From NCBI GenBank assembly GCA_010692645.1, contig JAAHGS010000018.1, positions 62,588 through 126,587 of the forward strand: a stretch of 64,000 nucleotides of DNA, given 5' to 3'. The notes under the pieces were generated by a model. That model was not told where the DNA came from. It did not search any database and saw only the letters and a program-made list of their open reading frames with translations. The position numbers and the translations under genes were made by a program. Below, piece by piece: positions 1-8,121 of this stretch; position 1 is the first letter of the stretch; the number at the start of each line of letters is the position of its first letter. This DNA is from Symploca sp. SIO2E9. GTDB lineage: Bacteria; Cyanobacteriota; Cyanobacteriia; Cyanobacteriales; Coleofasciculaceae.

Positions 1-2
1 AG

Positions 3-449
3 ATTGTTAATCGCTACTTCCAGTCCCTAGGTTGGTCAGAACTAGAATCGATCAATGTCAATCAAAAAACCTGGAAAGATGGTCCTTATGGTCGGGAGAG
101 GGCTTTTATGGGGGAGTTGATGGAAAACCGTAATATGCTAACAACTGATGCCACAGCAAGATTATTGCATAGTATTGTGGGGGGAGTAGCTGTTTCATCA
201 GTGCGATCGCAAGGAATGATGAATCTAATCAAGCGCAGTCTCAACCCTACTGATTCGATTAATGCTCAAGAAAATCAGTTAGCAGGTTTCCTAGGTGCTG
301 CCCTTCCCCAAGATGCTCAATTGTGGTCACAAGCTGCTTGGACTCCCCAAATTCGGCACGAAGCAGCTTATATTGAGCTACCATCTCAGCCGCCTTATCT
401 TTTAGTAGTGTTTACTGAGAGTAGCTTTCTTGAAGCTGGAGTATGTTGA
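3..449 (+). CDS. Class A beta-lactamase-like serine hydrolase, 5' end outside window, 3' truncated
   Basis: The reading frame is open from position 3, so the gene begins before the window. The visible 148 residues resemble the C-terminal half of cyanobacterial class A beta-lactamase-related serine hydrolases: an alpha-helical part, then the closing beta strands around '[19 protein letters not shown]'. The catalytic SxxK motif would lie upstream and is not seen. After 'VVFTE' the frame continues for only eight residues (SSFLEAGVC) that do not look like the family's usual end. Those bases are shared with the next gene's aldo/keto reductase sequence, so the natural C-terminal helix of about 20 residues appears lost in a deletion. 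The family assignment comes from recognition only; activity of the truncated product is doubtful. Confidence 0.6.
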   Translation: MVNRYFQSLGWSELESINVNQKTWKDGPYGRERAFMGELMENRNMLTTDATARLLHSIVGGVAVSSVRSQGMMNLIKRSLNPTDSINAQENQLAGFLGAALPQDAQLWSQAAWTPQIRHEAAYIELPSQPPYLLVVFTESSFLEAGVC

Positions 450-1287
450 TCTACTAGGATTACACGGAATTAATAATTCTGAACTGTTACACCATAGCAT
501 TCGCCCTGGTGGCTGCCTGGAAGTGGCGCGGCAGCTGCAAGCACAGGGCAAGGTAAGGTTTATTGGTTTTTCTACTCATGGCCCCACAGACGTGATTGTT
601 AAGACCATTGAAACCAACCAGTTTGACTACGTTAATCTGCACTGGTATTACATTAACCAATTTAACTGGTCTGCGATCGCTGCTGCAAGGCGTCACGATA
701 TGGGTATTTTTATTATTAGTCCTTCAGATAAAGGAGGGAAGCTATATCAACCACCACCAAGATTAGTAGAATTATGTGCTCCTCTGAGCCCAATGGTGTT
801 TAATGATTTATTCTGTTTGAGTCATCCTCAGGTGCATACCCTCAGTTTAGGTGCTTCTCAACCATCGGACTTTGACGAACATCTCAAGGCTGTAGAAATT
901 TTGGAGCAGGCTTGGGAGATTTTACCGCCGATTCTCAACAGACTACAACAAGAAGCCATAGCGCGGTTAGGAGAAGACTGGGTTCGTAGCTGGCACCTTG
1001 GTTTGCCTACCTATGACAATACTCCCGGAGGCATTAATATCCCAGTGATTTTGTGGCTGAGAAATTTGGCGATCGCTTATGATATGTTTGAATACGCCAA
1101 AATGCGCTACAACCTCTTGGGTAATGCTGGTCATTGGTTCCCTGGGAATAATGCAGAAGGAGTTAGGGAATTGGACTTGCGGCAATGTCTACGGGAGAGC
1201 CTCTTTGCTGAACAAATCCCCTCTTTACTCGAAGATGCTCATCAGCTATTAGCTGGGAAAGTGGTAAAACGTTTATCGCAGTCTTGA
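427..1287 (+). pseudogene. Aldo/keto reductase, N-terminal third missing
   Basis: The open frame (TTG at 430) encodes about 285 residues matching the C-terminal two thirds of the roughly 390-residue cyanobacterial aldo/keto reductases. It begins in the middle of strand beta4 at '[15 protein letters not shown]', which carries the active-site-loop His, and continues through '[12 protein letters not shown]' to the helical C-terminal extension. The first 110 or so residues, with the catalytic Asp, Tyr and Lys of the AKR fold, are absent. Immediately upstream is the end of a serine hydrolase in another frame, overlapping by about 20 bp. The simplest reading is one deletion that removed the 3' end of the hydrolase and the 5' end of this gene. 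A functional enzyme is unlikely. Confidence 0.75.
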
Positions 1288-1900
1288 TACTCTTTTAGCA
1301 TATTTCTTATTGATTTTCATTTTTTTGAATTTGTACTTTACTGTTTTGCTATCAAATTATTACTTGAGCCAAGAAGTTAGGTGTTAATTGCTATTAATTA
1401 AATGTATTTAAAAAAAAGTCGTATGTTTGGGTTTTACTAATTTAGTTTTCAAAATAAGAGACAAGTTTTTTGAAAAATTTCTGTTGTTCTAGATATATAA
1501 AATCTTCTCAACCAAGTTGGGATTAATGTAAATTTTTTAGGATAGCTTTCTGTTAACATTATTAGCTATTTGTAAGCTTATAATGATACTAATTAGTTTA
1601 CCTAATTATTACGCAGTCAGAGTATTAAAGGAAACCCTAACCTACTCCAGGGAGAGTAATTTGTCTTTCATAGTTCATGGTTATAAACTGGTGAGCTATA
1701 AACTATAAATTCTGAAATAATCGGTGCTTGACTTTCCTCTCTAGCCTTGTATATATAGGGATTAGAGCTAATTACTCATTGACACTTTCCACCTCTGTTA
1801 AAAGTGCATCTCCACAACGCATTTATTACTAGTACACAACAGTGCTATCAACTGTAAGTGAACCTAGGTAAAATCTTCAATAATTTTCACACAAACCATA
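1288..1900. other. AT-rich intergenic gap, no gene recognised
   Basis: This 613-bp stretch is strongly AT-rich, with many stops in all frames. I see no tRNA, no clear terminator and no copy of the window's repeat families. It presumably holds the promoter of the following hypothetical gene, but I cannot point to convincing -35/-10 boxes. Confidence 0.5.
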
Positions 1901-2509
1901 GTGTTAAAAACCATTCAACTCCTTAAAACTCCATCAGTGGAGCGCATAGTTAAGCTTTGGGAGCAACGCTACTCTCCTGAATTGTTCTTAAAATATTCAC
2001 TTCGAGATCCTATGATATGTGCTGAGTTGTTGAGAGCTTCTTCACCAACAGGTCGTGCTTTAACTGCTAGTAAATTGCGCCAAAATATCATCAACCTCAG
2101 ATGCGAATTAGCTGGGATAAAAGCTATTTGCCTCTACAGTTATATTCCCAATATTGTGGACTTATTGGAGGCAAAAGAATTAACTCAATGTAGCTATAAA
2201 ATTTATTTCAAGATACTTGAAATTTACCAACGACAATCTCCTCCTGCCGCTTTAATAGAAGAAAAATTATCGGCAATGACCTTTGGCTTGAGGTTTGATT
2301 CTCAAGGGGCTTTGGGAATGTTCAAAGTTGAAGAACTAGCAGAAGCGCTAGAACCATTATTACTAGAGTTTCAGCAGCAACACCACGACTCAAAAGACAG
2401 GCGTACTCTTGGTTTTCTAACCACACAGTTGAACTTCGCCAATTCTTTACTTCTTGGTAAAATGACATCTTACTTCAAACGTATTTGTAGTAAAAGTTTA
2501 GGTAATTAA
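1901..2509 (+). CDS. Hypothetical protein, 202 aa, alpha-helical
   Basis: The frame starts at GTG (1901) and encodes 202 residues. I do not recognise the family. The sequence looks mostly helical and soluble, with no signal peptide or membrane segment, and alternating charged and leucine-rich stretches (for example 'KVEELAEALEPLLLEFQQQH'). It ends six bases before the convergent rsmG stop, so the two genes are tail to tail. Codon use resembles neighbouring genes, which supports its being real. There is no strong Shine-Dalgarno before the GTG, so the exact start is uncertain. Confidence 0.55.
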   Translation: MLKTIQLLKTPSVERIVKLWEQRYSPELFLKYSLRDPMICAELLRASSPTGRALTASKLRQNIINLRCELAGIKAICLYSYIPNIVDLLEAKELTQCSYKIYFKILEIYQRQSPPAALIEEKLSAMTFGLRFDSQGALGMFKVEELAEALEPLLLEFQQQHHDSKDRRTLGFLTTQLNFANSLLLGKMTSYFKRICSKSLGN

Positions 2510-2514
2510 TATAA

Positions 2515-3258
2515 CTAAAGTGGTTGTTTGGCAGGCACACCTACAGCGCGAGGAAATTTTGCCGGTGTGGGTGACATGAGGCGCAAATACAGGCAATGGC
2601 GAATGCTATTACTTAGGGGCGTAGTGAATTTTTCAACAGATTCAATTACCCCTCCTAATTGCTCAACTGCTCCGGTGAGAGAATCTTTTTCCTCCTCACT
2701 CCAATAGCCTCGGTAAATAACGGCTAAACCGCCAGTTTTCAGCAGTGGTAGTGCATATTCTGCACAAACTGATGCTGAACCTACGGCACGAACTAGAGCG
2801 ATGTCGTAAGTATACCGGTGCTGGGGTTGTTGCCCAATTGCTTCTGCTCTACCAACAATAGCTTTGGTGTTATCAATGCCCAACTCCTCAATTAAAGTTT
2901 GAAGAAAGTTAATTTTTTTTCGCGTGGAATCGAGTAAAGTAATATAACTCTGGGGAATAGCGATCGCTACTGGCAGTCCAGGAAATCCTGCACCAGTACC
3001 AATATCAATAACTCTCGGCGCTGAATTCACAGATGGCAATAGCGGCACTACTCCCCGCAGGGAATCCCACAAGTGTTTTTCCCAAAACTCTTCTGGTGCT
3101 GCGATGCGAGTTAAATTAAATTGGCGATTCCCTGATAATATTCCTTCATAAAGACGTTCAAACAAATCATTCTGTTCTTTAGTTGGTTGCCAGTTAAGGG
3201 TTAGCTGCCAAACTGAGTTCATGTCCGGTAGTAGGGGAGAGTTTTGAGTATTTTCCAT
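2515..3258 (-). CDS. rsmG: 16S rRNA (guanine(527)-N(7))-methyltransferase RsmG
   Basis: The 247-residue protein is RsmG (GidB), which transfers a methyl group from S-adenosylmethionine to N7 of G527 in 16S rRNA. The N-terminal half carries the family helix region 'LFERLYEGILSGNRQFNLTR' followed by 'KHLWDSL'. The SAM-binding loop is 'VIDIGTGAGFPGLPVAI' near residue 85, and a strand holding 'DIALVRAVG' follows. The C-terminal tail 'PRAVGVPAKQPL' is typical of cyanobacterial members. The start is ATG at 3258. It is transcribed alone, convergent with the hypothetical gene at 1901. Length and motifs are complete. Confidence 0.95.
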   Translation of the reverse strand: MENTQNSPLLPDMNSVWQLTLNWQPTKEQNDLFERLYEGILSGNRQFNLTRIAAPEEFWEKHLWDSLRGVVPLLPSVNSAPRVIDIGTGAGFPGLPVAIAIPQSYITLLDSTRKKINFLQTLIEELGIDNTKAIVGRAEAIGQQPQHRYTYDIALVRAVGSASVCAEYALPLLKTGGLAVIYRGYWSEEEKDSLTGAVEQLGGVIESVEKFTTPLSNSIRHCLYLRLMSPTPAKFPRAVGVPAKQPL

Positions 3259-3290
3259 TGCACCCTATCTAAAATTTTATTGAAGGTGAG

Positions 3291-3358
3291 AACCCCCGTG
3301 TTTTAACTGCGGGGTGAAACCGATTGATTGGTTTTAACCAATCGTTTCTTTTTTTCTA
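3291..3358 (+). terminator. Two hairpins, the second followed by a T-run
   Basis: A CCCCG/CGGGG stem (about 3294-3314) is followed by the palindrome GATTGGTT/AACCAATC (3326-3343) and then a run rich in T (3345-3356). On the plus strand this has the shape of an intrinsic terminator. The GC-rich first hairpin also resembles the ends of TnpB-type elements found elsewhere in the window, so it may be a relic that now acts as a terminator. Confidence 0.4.
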
Positions 3359-3361
3359 TGT

Positions 3362-3475
3362 TATAGCCGTCGCCACTATGATTAGGACAGTTCCTTGTTC
3401 CCTACTCCCTGCTCCCTGCTCCCTGCTCCCTTTGAATCAAAATAGAATGTCCTAACTGATATGTCCGTTGCTATA
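3362..3475. mobile_element. MITE-like element, family A copy 1 (114 bp)
   Basis: The element begins TATAGCCGTCGCC and ends with the imperfect inverse, TCCGTTGCTATA. The roughly 28-bp inverted ends both run into TAGGACA. The core is a polypyrimidine tract of CTCCCTG units. A second copy of exactly the same length lies inverted at 35973-36086. The TA at each edge suggests TA target duplication, as for Tc1/mariner-IS630 derived MITEs. It carries no coding capacity. Confidence 0.75.
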
Positions 3476-3584
3476 GGACTTACGCATTTGCCCCCTAAAT
3501 TCCCAAATTTGGGGTACTTAAACTCTTTTTCCCCCCGGATTTGGGGGGTAAGGGGGGCGAAATCGACTCAAGTGCGTAAGTCCT
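3475..3584. mobile_element. MITE-like element, family B (about 110 bp)
   Basis: Terminal inverted repeats AGGACTTACGCA (3475-3486) and TGCGTAAGTCCT (3573-3584) flank a core rich in C and G runs that itself folds (CCCCCCGGATTTGGGGGG). It directly abuts family A copy 1 at the shared TA. No gene is present. Only this one copy was found in the window. Confidence 0.7.
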
Positions 3585-3643
3585 GTATGTAATTAATTAC
3601 TCAACTACCCCACTTTTGCAGAGAGGGGGATTACCATTAATTT

Positions 3644-4336
3644 TCAACTAACTTTTTTCGTCGGTATTACTGATTGGGTCTGTGGTACTTTTTTTTTGAG
3701 AGCAGCAGGCTCAATAGCTTGCAATTCTCCATGTTTGAGACTCCAGCAACGGTCAGCAATCTCCAATAAATCACCAGCATCATGAGTCACAATTAGTAGT
3801 GTCCAATGACTCTTTAGTTTTGCCAGAAGACTTACTAATTGTCGTCTCATCGACCAATCTAATCCTGCTGTTGGCTCATCCAACATTAGCATATTTGGTT
3901 GTCGAATCAGTTGCACTGCTAAAGCTAGGCGTCGCTGCTGACCTCCACTCAGATCCTGAGGAGCTTGATTTAAAGGCAAATTAACCAGTCCAACTTCCCT
4001 GAGAGCTTCATTAACCCTCTCTGAACCCAATTCTGGATGCCCTAAGCGTAATTCCTCAAGAATTGTGCTGCCACAAAAATGACGTTCGGGAAACTGAAAC
4101 ACTAAACCTCCCAACTGTTGCAAGTGTTCGCTAGTAAGTTCTTGGTCTCGCCAAAAAATGCTACCGCTGGTTTGCTCTGCTAACCCTGCTAAAATTTCGA
4201 GTAATGTACTTTTGCCAGAGCCAGAAGGACCAATCACTAGTCCTAGTTGCTGGGGCATGAGTTCTAGGTTTAAAGTTTTTAAAATCGGGCTAGGAGTAGC
4301 AGGAGGATGGTAACTTAAGTCTTTAAGATATAGCAT
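3644..4336 (-). CDS. ABC transporter ATP-binding protein
   Basis: This is a 230-residue ATPase subunit of an ABC system. It shows Walker A (GPSGSGKST, about residue 36), Q-loop 'VFQFPERHF', the signature LSGGQQRR, Walker B (MLMLDEP) and the switch His (VTHD). The Q-loop with PE-R-F resembles ECF-type energising subunits (EcfA) and the plant plastid ABCI11/NAP14 type. No permease is adjacent, so the substrate cannot be given. The start is ATG at 4336. It is transcribed on the minus strand without an obvious operon partner. Confidence 0.85.
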   Translation of the reverse strand: MLYLKDLSYHPPATPSPILKTLNLELMPQQLGLVIGPSGSGKSTLLEILAGLAEQTSGSIFWRDQELTSEHLQQLGGLVFQFPERHFCGSTILEELRLGHPELGSERVNEALREVGLVNLPLNQAPQDLSGGQQRRLALAVQLIRQPNMLMLDEPTAGLDWSMRRQLVSLLAKLKSHWTLLIVTHDAGDLLEIADRCWSLKHGELQAIEPAALKKKVPQTQSVIPTKKVS

Positions 4337-4961
4337 TAAATCTTGGGGAAAAAAAACTCTCAGAATTTAGGAAGTGATTTCTTGCTTCTACACTAGGGAG
4401 ATTTGCCGTTCATTGTTCATTATTCATTGTTCATCTGTCTTCGCGGCAGGAGACTCTCGCTTGAGGGCGACGAGACGTGCGACATAAACCCCTGGGGTTT
4501 CCCCAGGCGACGCGCACTCGCCGAATGCCGCGCCTCCCATTAACTTTACTTTGTGGTAAGATACTTTTGGTCGTTGACCCACCCAGACAACCGGGACAGA
4601 CAGCCTAACAGATCGAAGTTCGTAATTTTTGGCGACGGCGCAGAAAAGTTGGCAGACTGGGATAAGCTGACAGGGCAATGGGAAGTCCACCCCTGAAAGA
4701 CGCAAAGTGAATAGATTTTTTCGATACATAACCGTACCGCAGGGCTTGCGGAATCGGGACTCTTGGTGGAGTCGAATGTCTGTGGACGTATCGATGTCAA
4801 GGGCATAGTTTGAAGATTGTGTCTAGATATGTACGATTGAAGCAGAAAAACCTAATCGTGAGGCTAGGAATCCCGCGAAACACGCGCTGGGAGGATGTCA
4901 ATGTTCAATGACCGGAACCTCGAATTAAACTATACGTCAGAAGTGAGCAAGCATCATTTTT
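4337..4961. other. Non-coding gap with GC-rich palindromes and a tnpB-element end relic
   Basis: The 625-bp gap holds no convincing gene. From 4433 to 4550 lies a GC-rich, palindrome-rich patch (for instance CCCCTGGGGTTTCCCCAGG). From about 4560 to 4905 the plus strand resembles a decayed 3' end of an IS200/IS605 tnpB: broken frames, then the hairpin ATCCCGCG...CGCGCTGGGAGGATGTCA (about 4869-4901) of the kind that forms the right end of such elements. The short frames here look like chance openings. Confidence 0.4.
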
Positions 4962-4967
4962 GTGACG

Positions 4968-5900
4968 ATGACCATGATTACTCGGTTTCCTGCACCAAAA
5001 CGGACAGTGAAAGCCTTTGCTGGTACAGTAGCTGTAATCTGTACTTTATTGAGTTTGCCGGCCTTTGCAGTTGATCCTTTTCGTGCCAGCAATCCTCGCG
5101 ATATAGGTGACAATACCCATGCTGCTTTCGAGTCCATTTTCAAGGAGGGAGACTATAAAGGTGCCAAGAAATACTTAAAACAAGCGAAATCAACTGAAGC
5201 TGGTGAACCTCTAGTGTATGCCATGCTATCTTCTTTGGCTTATACAGATAGAGACTGGGAAGATCTCAAGAGCTACGCCTCTAAAACTCTAAGCACTGCT
5301 CAACAACTGCTTGAGAGCGATCCCTTGCGCGGTAATTTATACACAGCAGTTGGGCATTTTCTAGAAGGTGCGTACAAATTTGAAAAGGAAGGTCCAATCA
5401 GCACCCTAAGCAAATTACAAAAAGTGTTCCAATATTTGGACGAAGCTAAAAAAATTGATGCCAATGACCCTGAATTGAATCTGATCACAGGCTATATGGA
5501 TTTGATGCTAGCGGTTAATTTACCATTTTCTGACCCAGCTGGGGCAGTTGCAAAATTAGAAAAATATGCTTCTCCCTCTTATTTGGCTTATCGTGGCATT
5601 GCTGTTGGCTATCGCGATTTGAAAAAGAATTCCGAAGCCATGGAATTTGCAGATCGAGCTCTGGAATTAACACCAAAAAATCCAGAGGTTCTATATCTCA
5701 AGGCACAAATTTTGGTGAATCAGGGTAAGCATCAAGACGGTTTAGAATTCTTTAATAAAGCTTTGGAAAAAGGGAATATACTACCAAATTACTCAGTAGC
5801 ACAAATTGTCTACGAGCATTGCAAACTAACTGAAAAAATTGATAATATTGACCGCGATTGTCGTGCCGAAAGAAATAGAGTTAGAGATAAAGGTATTTGA
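4968..5900 (+). CDS. Secreted TPR-repeat protein (Sll0314/Alr1548-like)
   Basis: The product, about 310 residues, starts with a basic segment and hydrophobic core ending 'LLSLPAFA|VDPF', a Sec signal peptide with an A-x-A type site. It is therefore predicted to be periplasmic or thylakoid-lumenal. The mature part is a helical tetratricopeptide array: 'AFESIFKEGDYKGAKKYLKQA', then a TPR-like stretch near the C-terminus (SEAMEFADRALELTPKNPEV followed by LYLKAQILVNQGKHQDGLEF). The whole sequence resembles the cyanobacterial family called Sll0314/Alr1548 TPR proteins, whose function is not known. GTG (4962), ATG (4968) and ATG (4974) are all possible starts; I chose the first ATG because no Shine-Dalgarno decides it. 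Confidence 0.8.
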   Translation: MTMITRFPAPKRTVKAFAGTVAVICTLLSLPAFAVDPFRASNPRDIGDNTHAAFESIFKEGDYKGAKKYLKQAKSTEAGEPLVYAMLSSLAYTDRDWEDLKSYASKTLSTAQQLLESDPLRGNLYTAVGHFLEGAYKFEKEGPISTLSKLQKVFQYLDEAKKIDANDPELNLITGYMDLMLAVNLPFSDPAGAVAKLEKYASPSYLAYRGIAVGYRDLKKNSEAMEFADRALELTPKNPEVLYLKAQILVNQGKHQDGLEFFNKALEKGNILPNYSVAQIVYEHCKLTEKIDNIDRDCRAERNRVRDKGI

Positions 5901-5944
5901 CTATTCTCGGAAGGCTCCCAATACAGGGTAGGTTTGTAGCAAAG

Positions 5945-5973
5945 TTGTACTGTAGGAGGATGTCACGTATAAT
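5945..5973 (+). promoter_or_regulatory. Sigma70-type promoter for the 6008 gene
   Basis: TTGTAC (5945-5950) and a perfect TATAAT (5968-5973) are separated by 17 bp, 35 bp upstream of the ATG at 6008. This is a sequence prediction only. Confidence 0.55.
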
Positions 5974-6007
5974 CATCTTAACAAGTAGTTGAAATTAGTT
6001 ATAACAT

Positions 6008-6334
6008 ATGGCTCGGTTAAAAATTATTGATAACTTTGATAGCAGTTTTGTCCTCACTCCAGAAGCGCTAAACCAGTTATTTAATTTGTTGAAGAATGAA
6101 GCTTTTCTTAACCAAGTAGCTGTACAAGCGACCTGCCAAAAAGTTGAGTTTACAGAATTGCTGTTTCAACCAGTTCCCTATACTACAACTACTCCCAAAG
6201 GCATGCCAGCAGAGTACGAAAAGTATTACAACTCTGATGATTATGTTATTATTAATGTGCCTCCTAATTTTATGTTTAAAGCCAAGATTTTTAAGCCGAG
6301 TCGCCTTGGTGCAATTTATCGCAAAATCAGCTAA
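6008..6334 (+). CDS. Conserved hypothetical protein, 108 aa
   Basis: A small soluble protein starting at ATG 6008, behind a good promoter at 5945-5973. I do not recognise a named domain. The sequence has an N-terminal helix with 'TPEALNQLFNLLKNEAFL' and a C-terminal half rich in beta-type residues (YVIINVPPNFMFKAKIF). No signal peptide, membrane segment or cysteine cluster is visible apart from one Cys. Codon use matches the neighbours. It stands alone on the plus strand and is followed at once by a MITE-like element. Confidence 0.65.
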   Translation: MARLKIIDNFDSSFVLTPEALNQLFNLLKNEAFLNQVAVQATCQKVEFTELLFQPVPYTTTTPKGMPAEYEKYYNSDDYVIINVPPNFMFKAKIFKPSRLGAIYRKIS

Positions 6335-6356
6335 ATTATAAAACTTTTAACCATAA

Positions 6357-6472
6357 TATAGCGTTTCTCGAATAACTGAGATACACCTAGTTCTGTTCCC
6401 TATTCCCTGCTCCCTGCTCCCTGCTCCCTAAAACCAAGAAATTTGTATCTCACCATTTTGAGAAGTGCTATA
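6357..6472. mobile_element. MITE-like element, family C copy 1 (116 bp)
   Basis: The left end TATAGCGTTTCTCG and the right end, which reads TATAGCACTTCTCA on the other strand, form imperfect inverted repeats continuing to GAGATAC. The middle is a CTCCCTG-rich polypyrimidine tract. A near-identical copy lies at 30616-30745. TA at both edges suggests TA target duplication. Confidence 0.75.
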
Positions 6473-6552
6473 TTTTATAATTTAGGGAAAAAAGTCAGTA
6501 CTTAACACCTAATAACTAACAACTCATTCAAGTTTTTTTACTATCTTCACCA

Positions 6553-7092
6553 ATGACTACTCAAGCTCAAGTACCCTCACTCACAACTTTAGAATATATC
6601 CCTTATCTTGATGATACCGGTAATTTACCGGAGGACTTGCAAAAAAAAATTGGTGTATACGCCATTTTTGACCGGGAGAAGAAGCTACAACTGGTTAACT
6701 ATTCTCGCGACATATATATAAGTCTCAAGCAGCATTTAGTACGTCAGCCACAATCATGCTATTGGCTAAAAGTAGAAACCATTGAACGTCCTAATCGTAG
6801 TCGATTAGAAGTAATCCGAGATGTTTGGATTAATGAAAATGGGGCAATTCCTGTTGGTAATGGCTCTGAGGAAGCTCTATGGAATCAACCAATAGATGCT
6901 AAACCAGAGATGACTGATGAAGAGCGATTAAGCTATGAACAAAGCGATGAGTTGGCACAAATTAAGCTTTTAAAAACAATTGCTCGACGAGTTGAAGCCC
7001 GCATTTTAGAAGAATTAAAGTCTCGTGGCGTAGCCACAGAAATTCGCTTCAATTCCAAGCAAAAAGCAAAGGGATTACTTGATGTGAAATGA
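6553..7092 (+). CDS. GIY-YIG nuclease family protein (degenerate)
   Basis: The 179-residue protein has an N-terminal segment resembling the GIY-YIG fold: 'KKIGVYAIFDREKKLQLVNYSRDIYISLKQHL' at about residues 31-62, where GVY stands for GIY and NYS for YIG. The following helix carries 'NRSRLEVIRDVWI'. Related cyanobacterial proteins are annotated as GIY-YIG family. The second motif and the catalytic Arg/Glu pattern are not clearly preserved, so nuclease activity should not be assumed. The C-terminal third is charged and helical. The start is ATG at 6553, about 80 bp after a MITE. Confidence 0.7.
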   Translation: MTTQAQVPSLTTLEYIPYLDDTGNLPEDLQKKIGVYAIFDREKKLQLVNYSRDIYISLKQHLVRQPQSCYWLKVETIERPNRSRLEVIRDVWINENGAIPVGNGSEEALWNQPIDAKPEMTDEERLSYEQSDELAQIKLLKTIARRVEARILEELKSRGVATEIRFNSKQKAKGLLDVK

Positions 7093-7180
7093 ATTCAACT
7101 CTGTAGGGTATTTGCTTTCACTGACATGCTCCAGAATCAAGACTATCTTGGAAAGACGTTATCTTGAATAGCTTAAAGCC

Positions 7181-8074
7181 ATGAAGCCTTTTTTGGAATT
7201 ATACAGAATGATTCGTCGGACTTTGGCGAAACCTGCTTTAAAGGTTGTTGGTAAAATAATTTCCCTGGGCGTATTATTGGGCATCTGCACCTTGACTTAT
7301 GCCTATAAAATTGAACCAGGTTGGATCGATGTTTCCCATATTGATTTGACCTTACCCCACCTAGCGCCAGAATTTCAAGGACTTCGCATTGCACAGATTA
7401 GTGATATTCATATTGATGATGACCCGATGACCCAAGAGCGCTTGGAAAAAATTGTTCAGTTAATCAACCAACAAAAACCTGACTTGGTGGCGATTACTGG
7501 CGATTTTGTCACTTGGAAGCCAGAGCGTTTTGCTCCCAAATTAGCGATCGCTTTAGGTAAACTAAAACCCAAACAGGCAACAGTCGCAGTCTTGGGCAAT
7601 CATGACCACTGGACAAACCCAACTGTTATCCGGCAAGTACTTGACCAAGCTGGGATTATTGATCTTAGTAATACTGTTCATACCCTGCAACGAGGTAGTG
7701 CCAAATTCAATATTGCTGGTGTTGATGATTTCTGGGAAGGCAAAGACCGACTCGATTTAGTACTTGAGCAGTTACCTCAAGAGGGTGCCGCCATTTTACT
7801 AGTTCACGAACCAGATTTTGCCGATATCAGTTCAGCAACTGGTCGTTTTGACCTAGAATTATCTGGTCACTCCCACGGGGGACAAGTCAAGTTTCCTTTT
7901 ATCAAGCCACCTGTACTACCGTCTCTCGGGAAAAAATACCCAGTTGGTCGCTATCAGGTGGGTGAGATGATCCATTACACCAACCGTGGGTTGGGAACGA
8001 TTAAACCTAAAGTTAGGTTTAATGCTCGCCCAGAAATTACGGTTTTTACTTTGGAGGCAAGCTCAAACAGCTAA
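7181..8074 (+). CDS. Membrane-anchored metallophosphoesterase
   Basis: This 297-residue protein of the calcineurin-like (YkuE-type) superfamily has one N-terminal hydrophobic segment (IISLGVLLGICTLTYAY), so the catalytic domain probably faces the periplasm. The metal-binding motifs follow in order: D-x-H in 'QISDIHIDD', 'TGDFV', 'GNHDHW', the His of 'LLVHEPDF', and 'GHSHGGQ'. Such enzymes hydrolyse phosphomonoesters or diesters, and some act on lipid precursors; the substrate here is unknown. The start is ATG at 7181, with an in-frame ATG nine codons on. It is convergent with the SLH gene at 8122. Confidence 0.9.
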   Translation: MKPFLELYRMIRRTLAKPALKVVGKIISLGVLLGICTLTYAYKIEPGWIDVSHIDLTLPHLAPEFQGLRIAQISDIHIDDDPMTQERLEKIVQLINQQKPDLVAITGDFVTWKPERFAPKLAIALGKLKPKQATVAVLGNHDHWTNPTVIRQVLDQAGIIDLSNTVHTLQRGSAKFNIAGVDDFWEGKDRLDLVLEQLPQEGAAILLVHEPDFADISSATGRFDLELSGHSHGGQVKFPFIKPPVLPSLGKKYPVGRYQVGEMIHYTNRGLGTIKPKVRFNARPEITVFTLEASSNS

Positions 8075-8121
8075 AGTTTTGCAGCTTACAGGCCCAAAAA
8101 ACTTTAATGAGAATCGTCTGT

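Noticed and set aside
4480-4905. Group II intron beginning at GTGCGACATAAAC
   Set aside because: The 5' word fits the intron consensus, but no domain V hairpin and no maturase or EBS/IBS pairing could be found.
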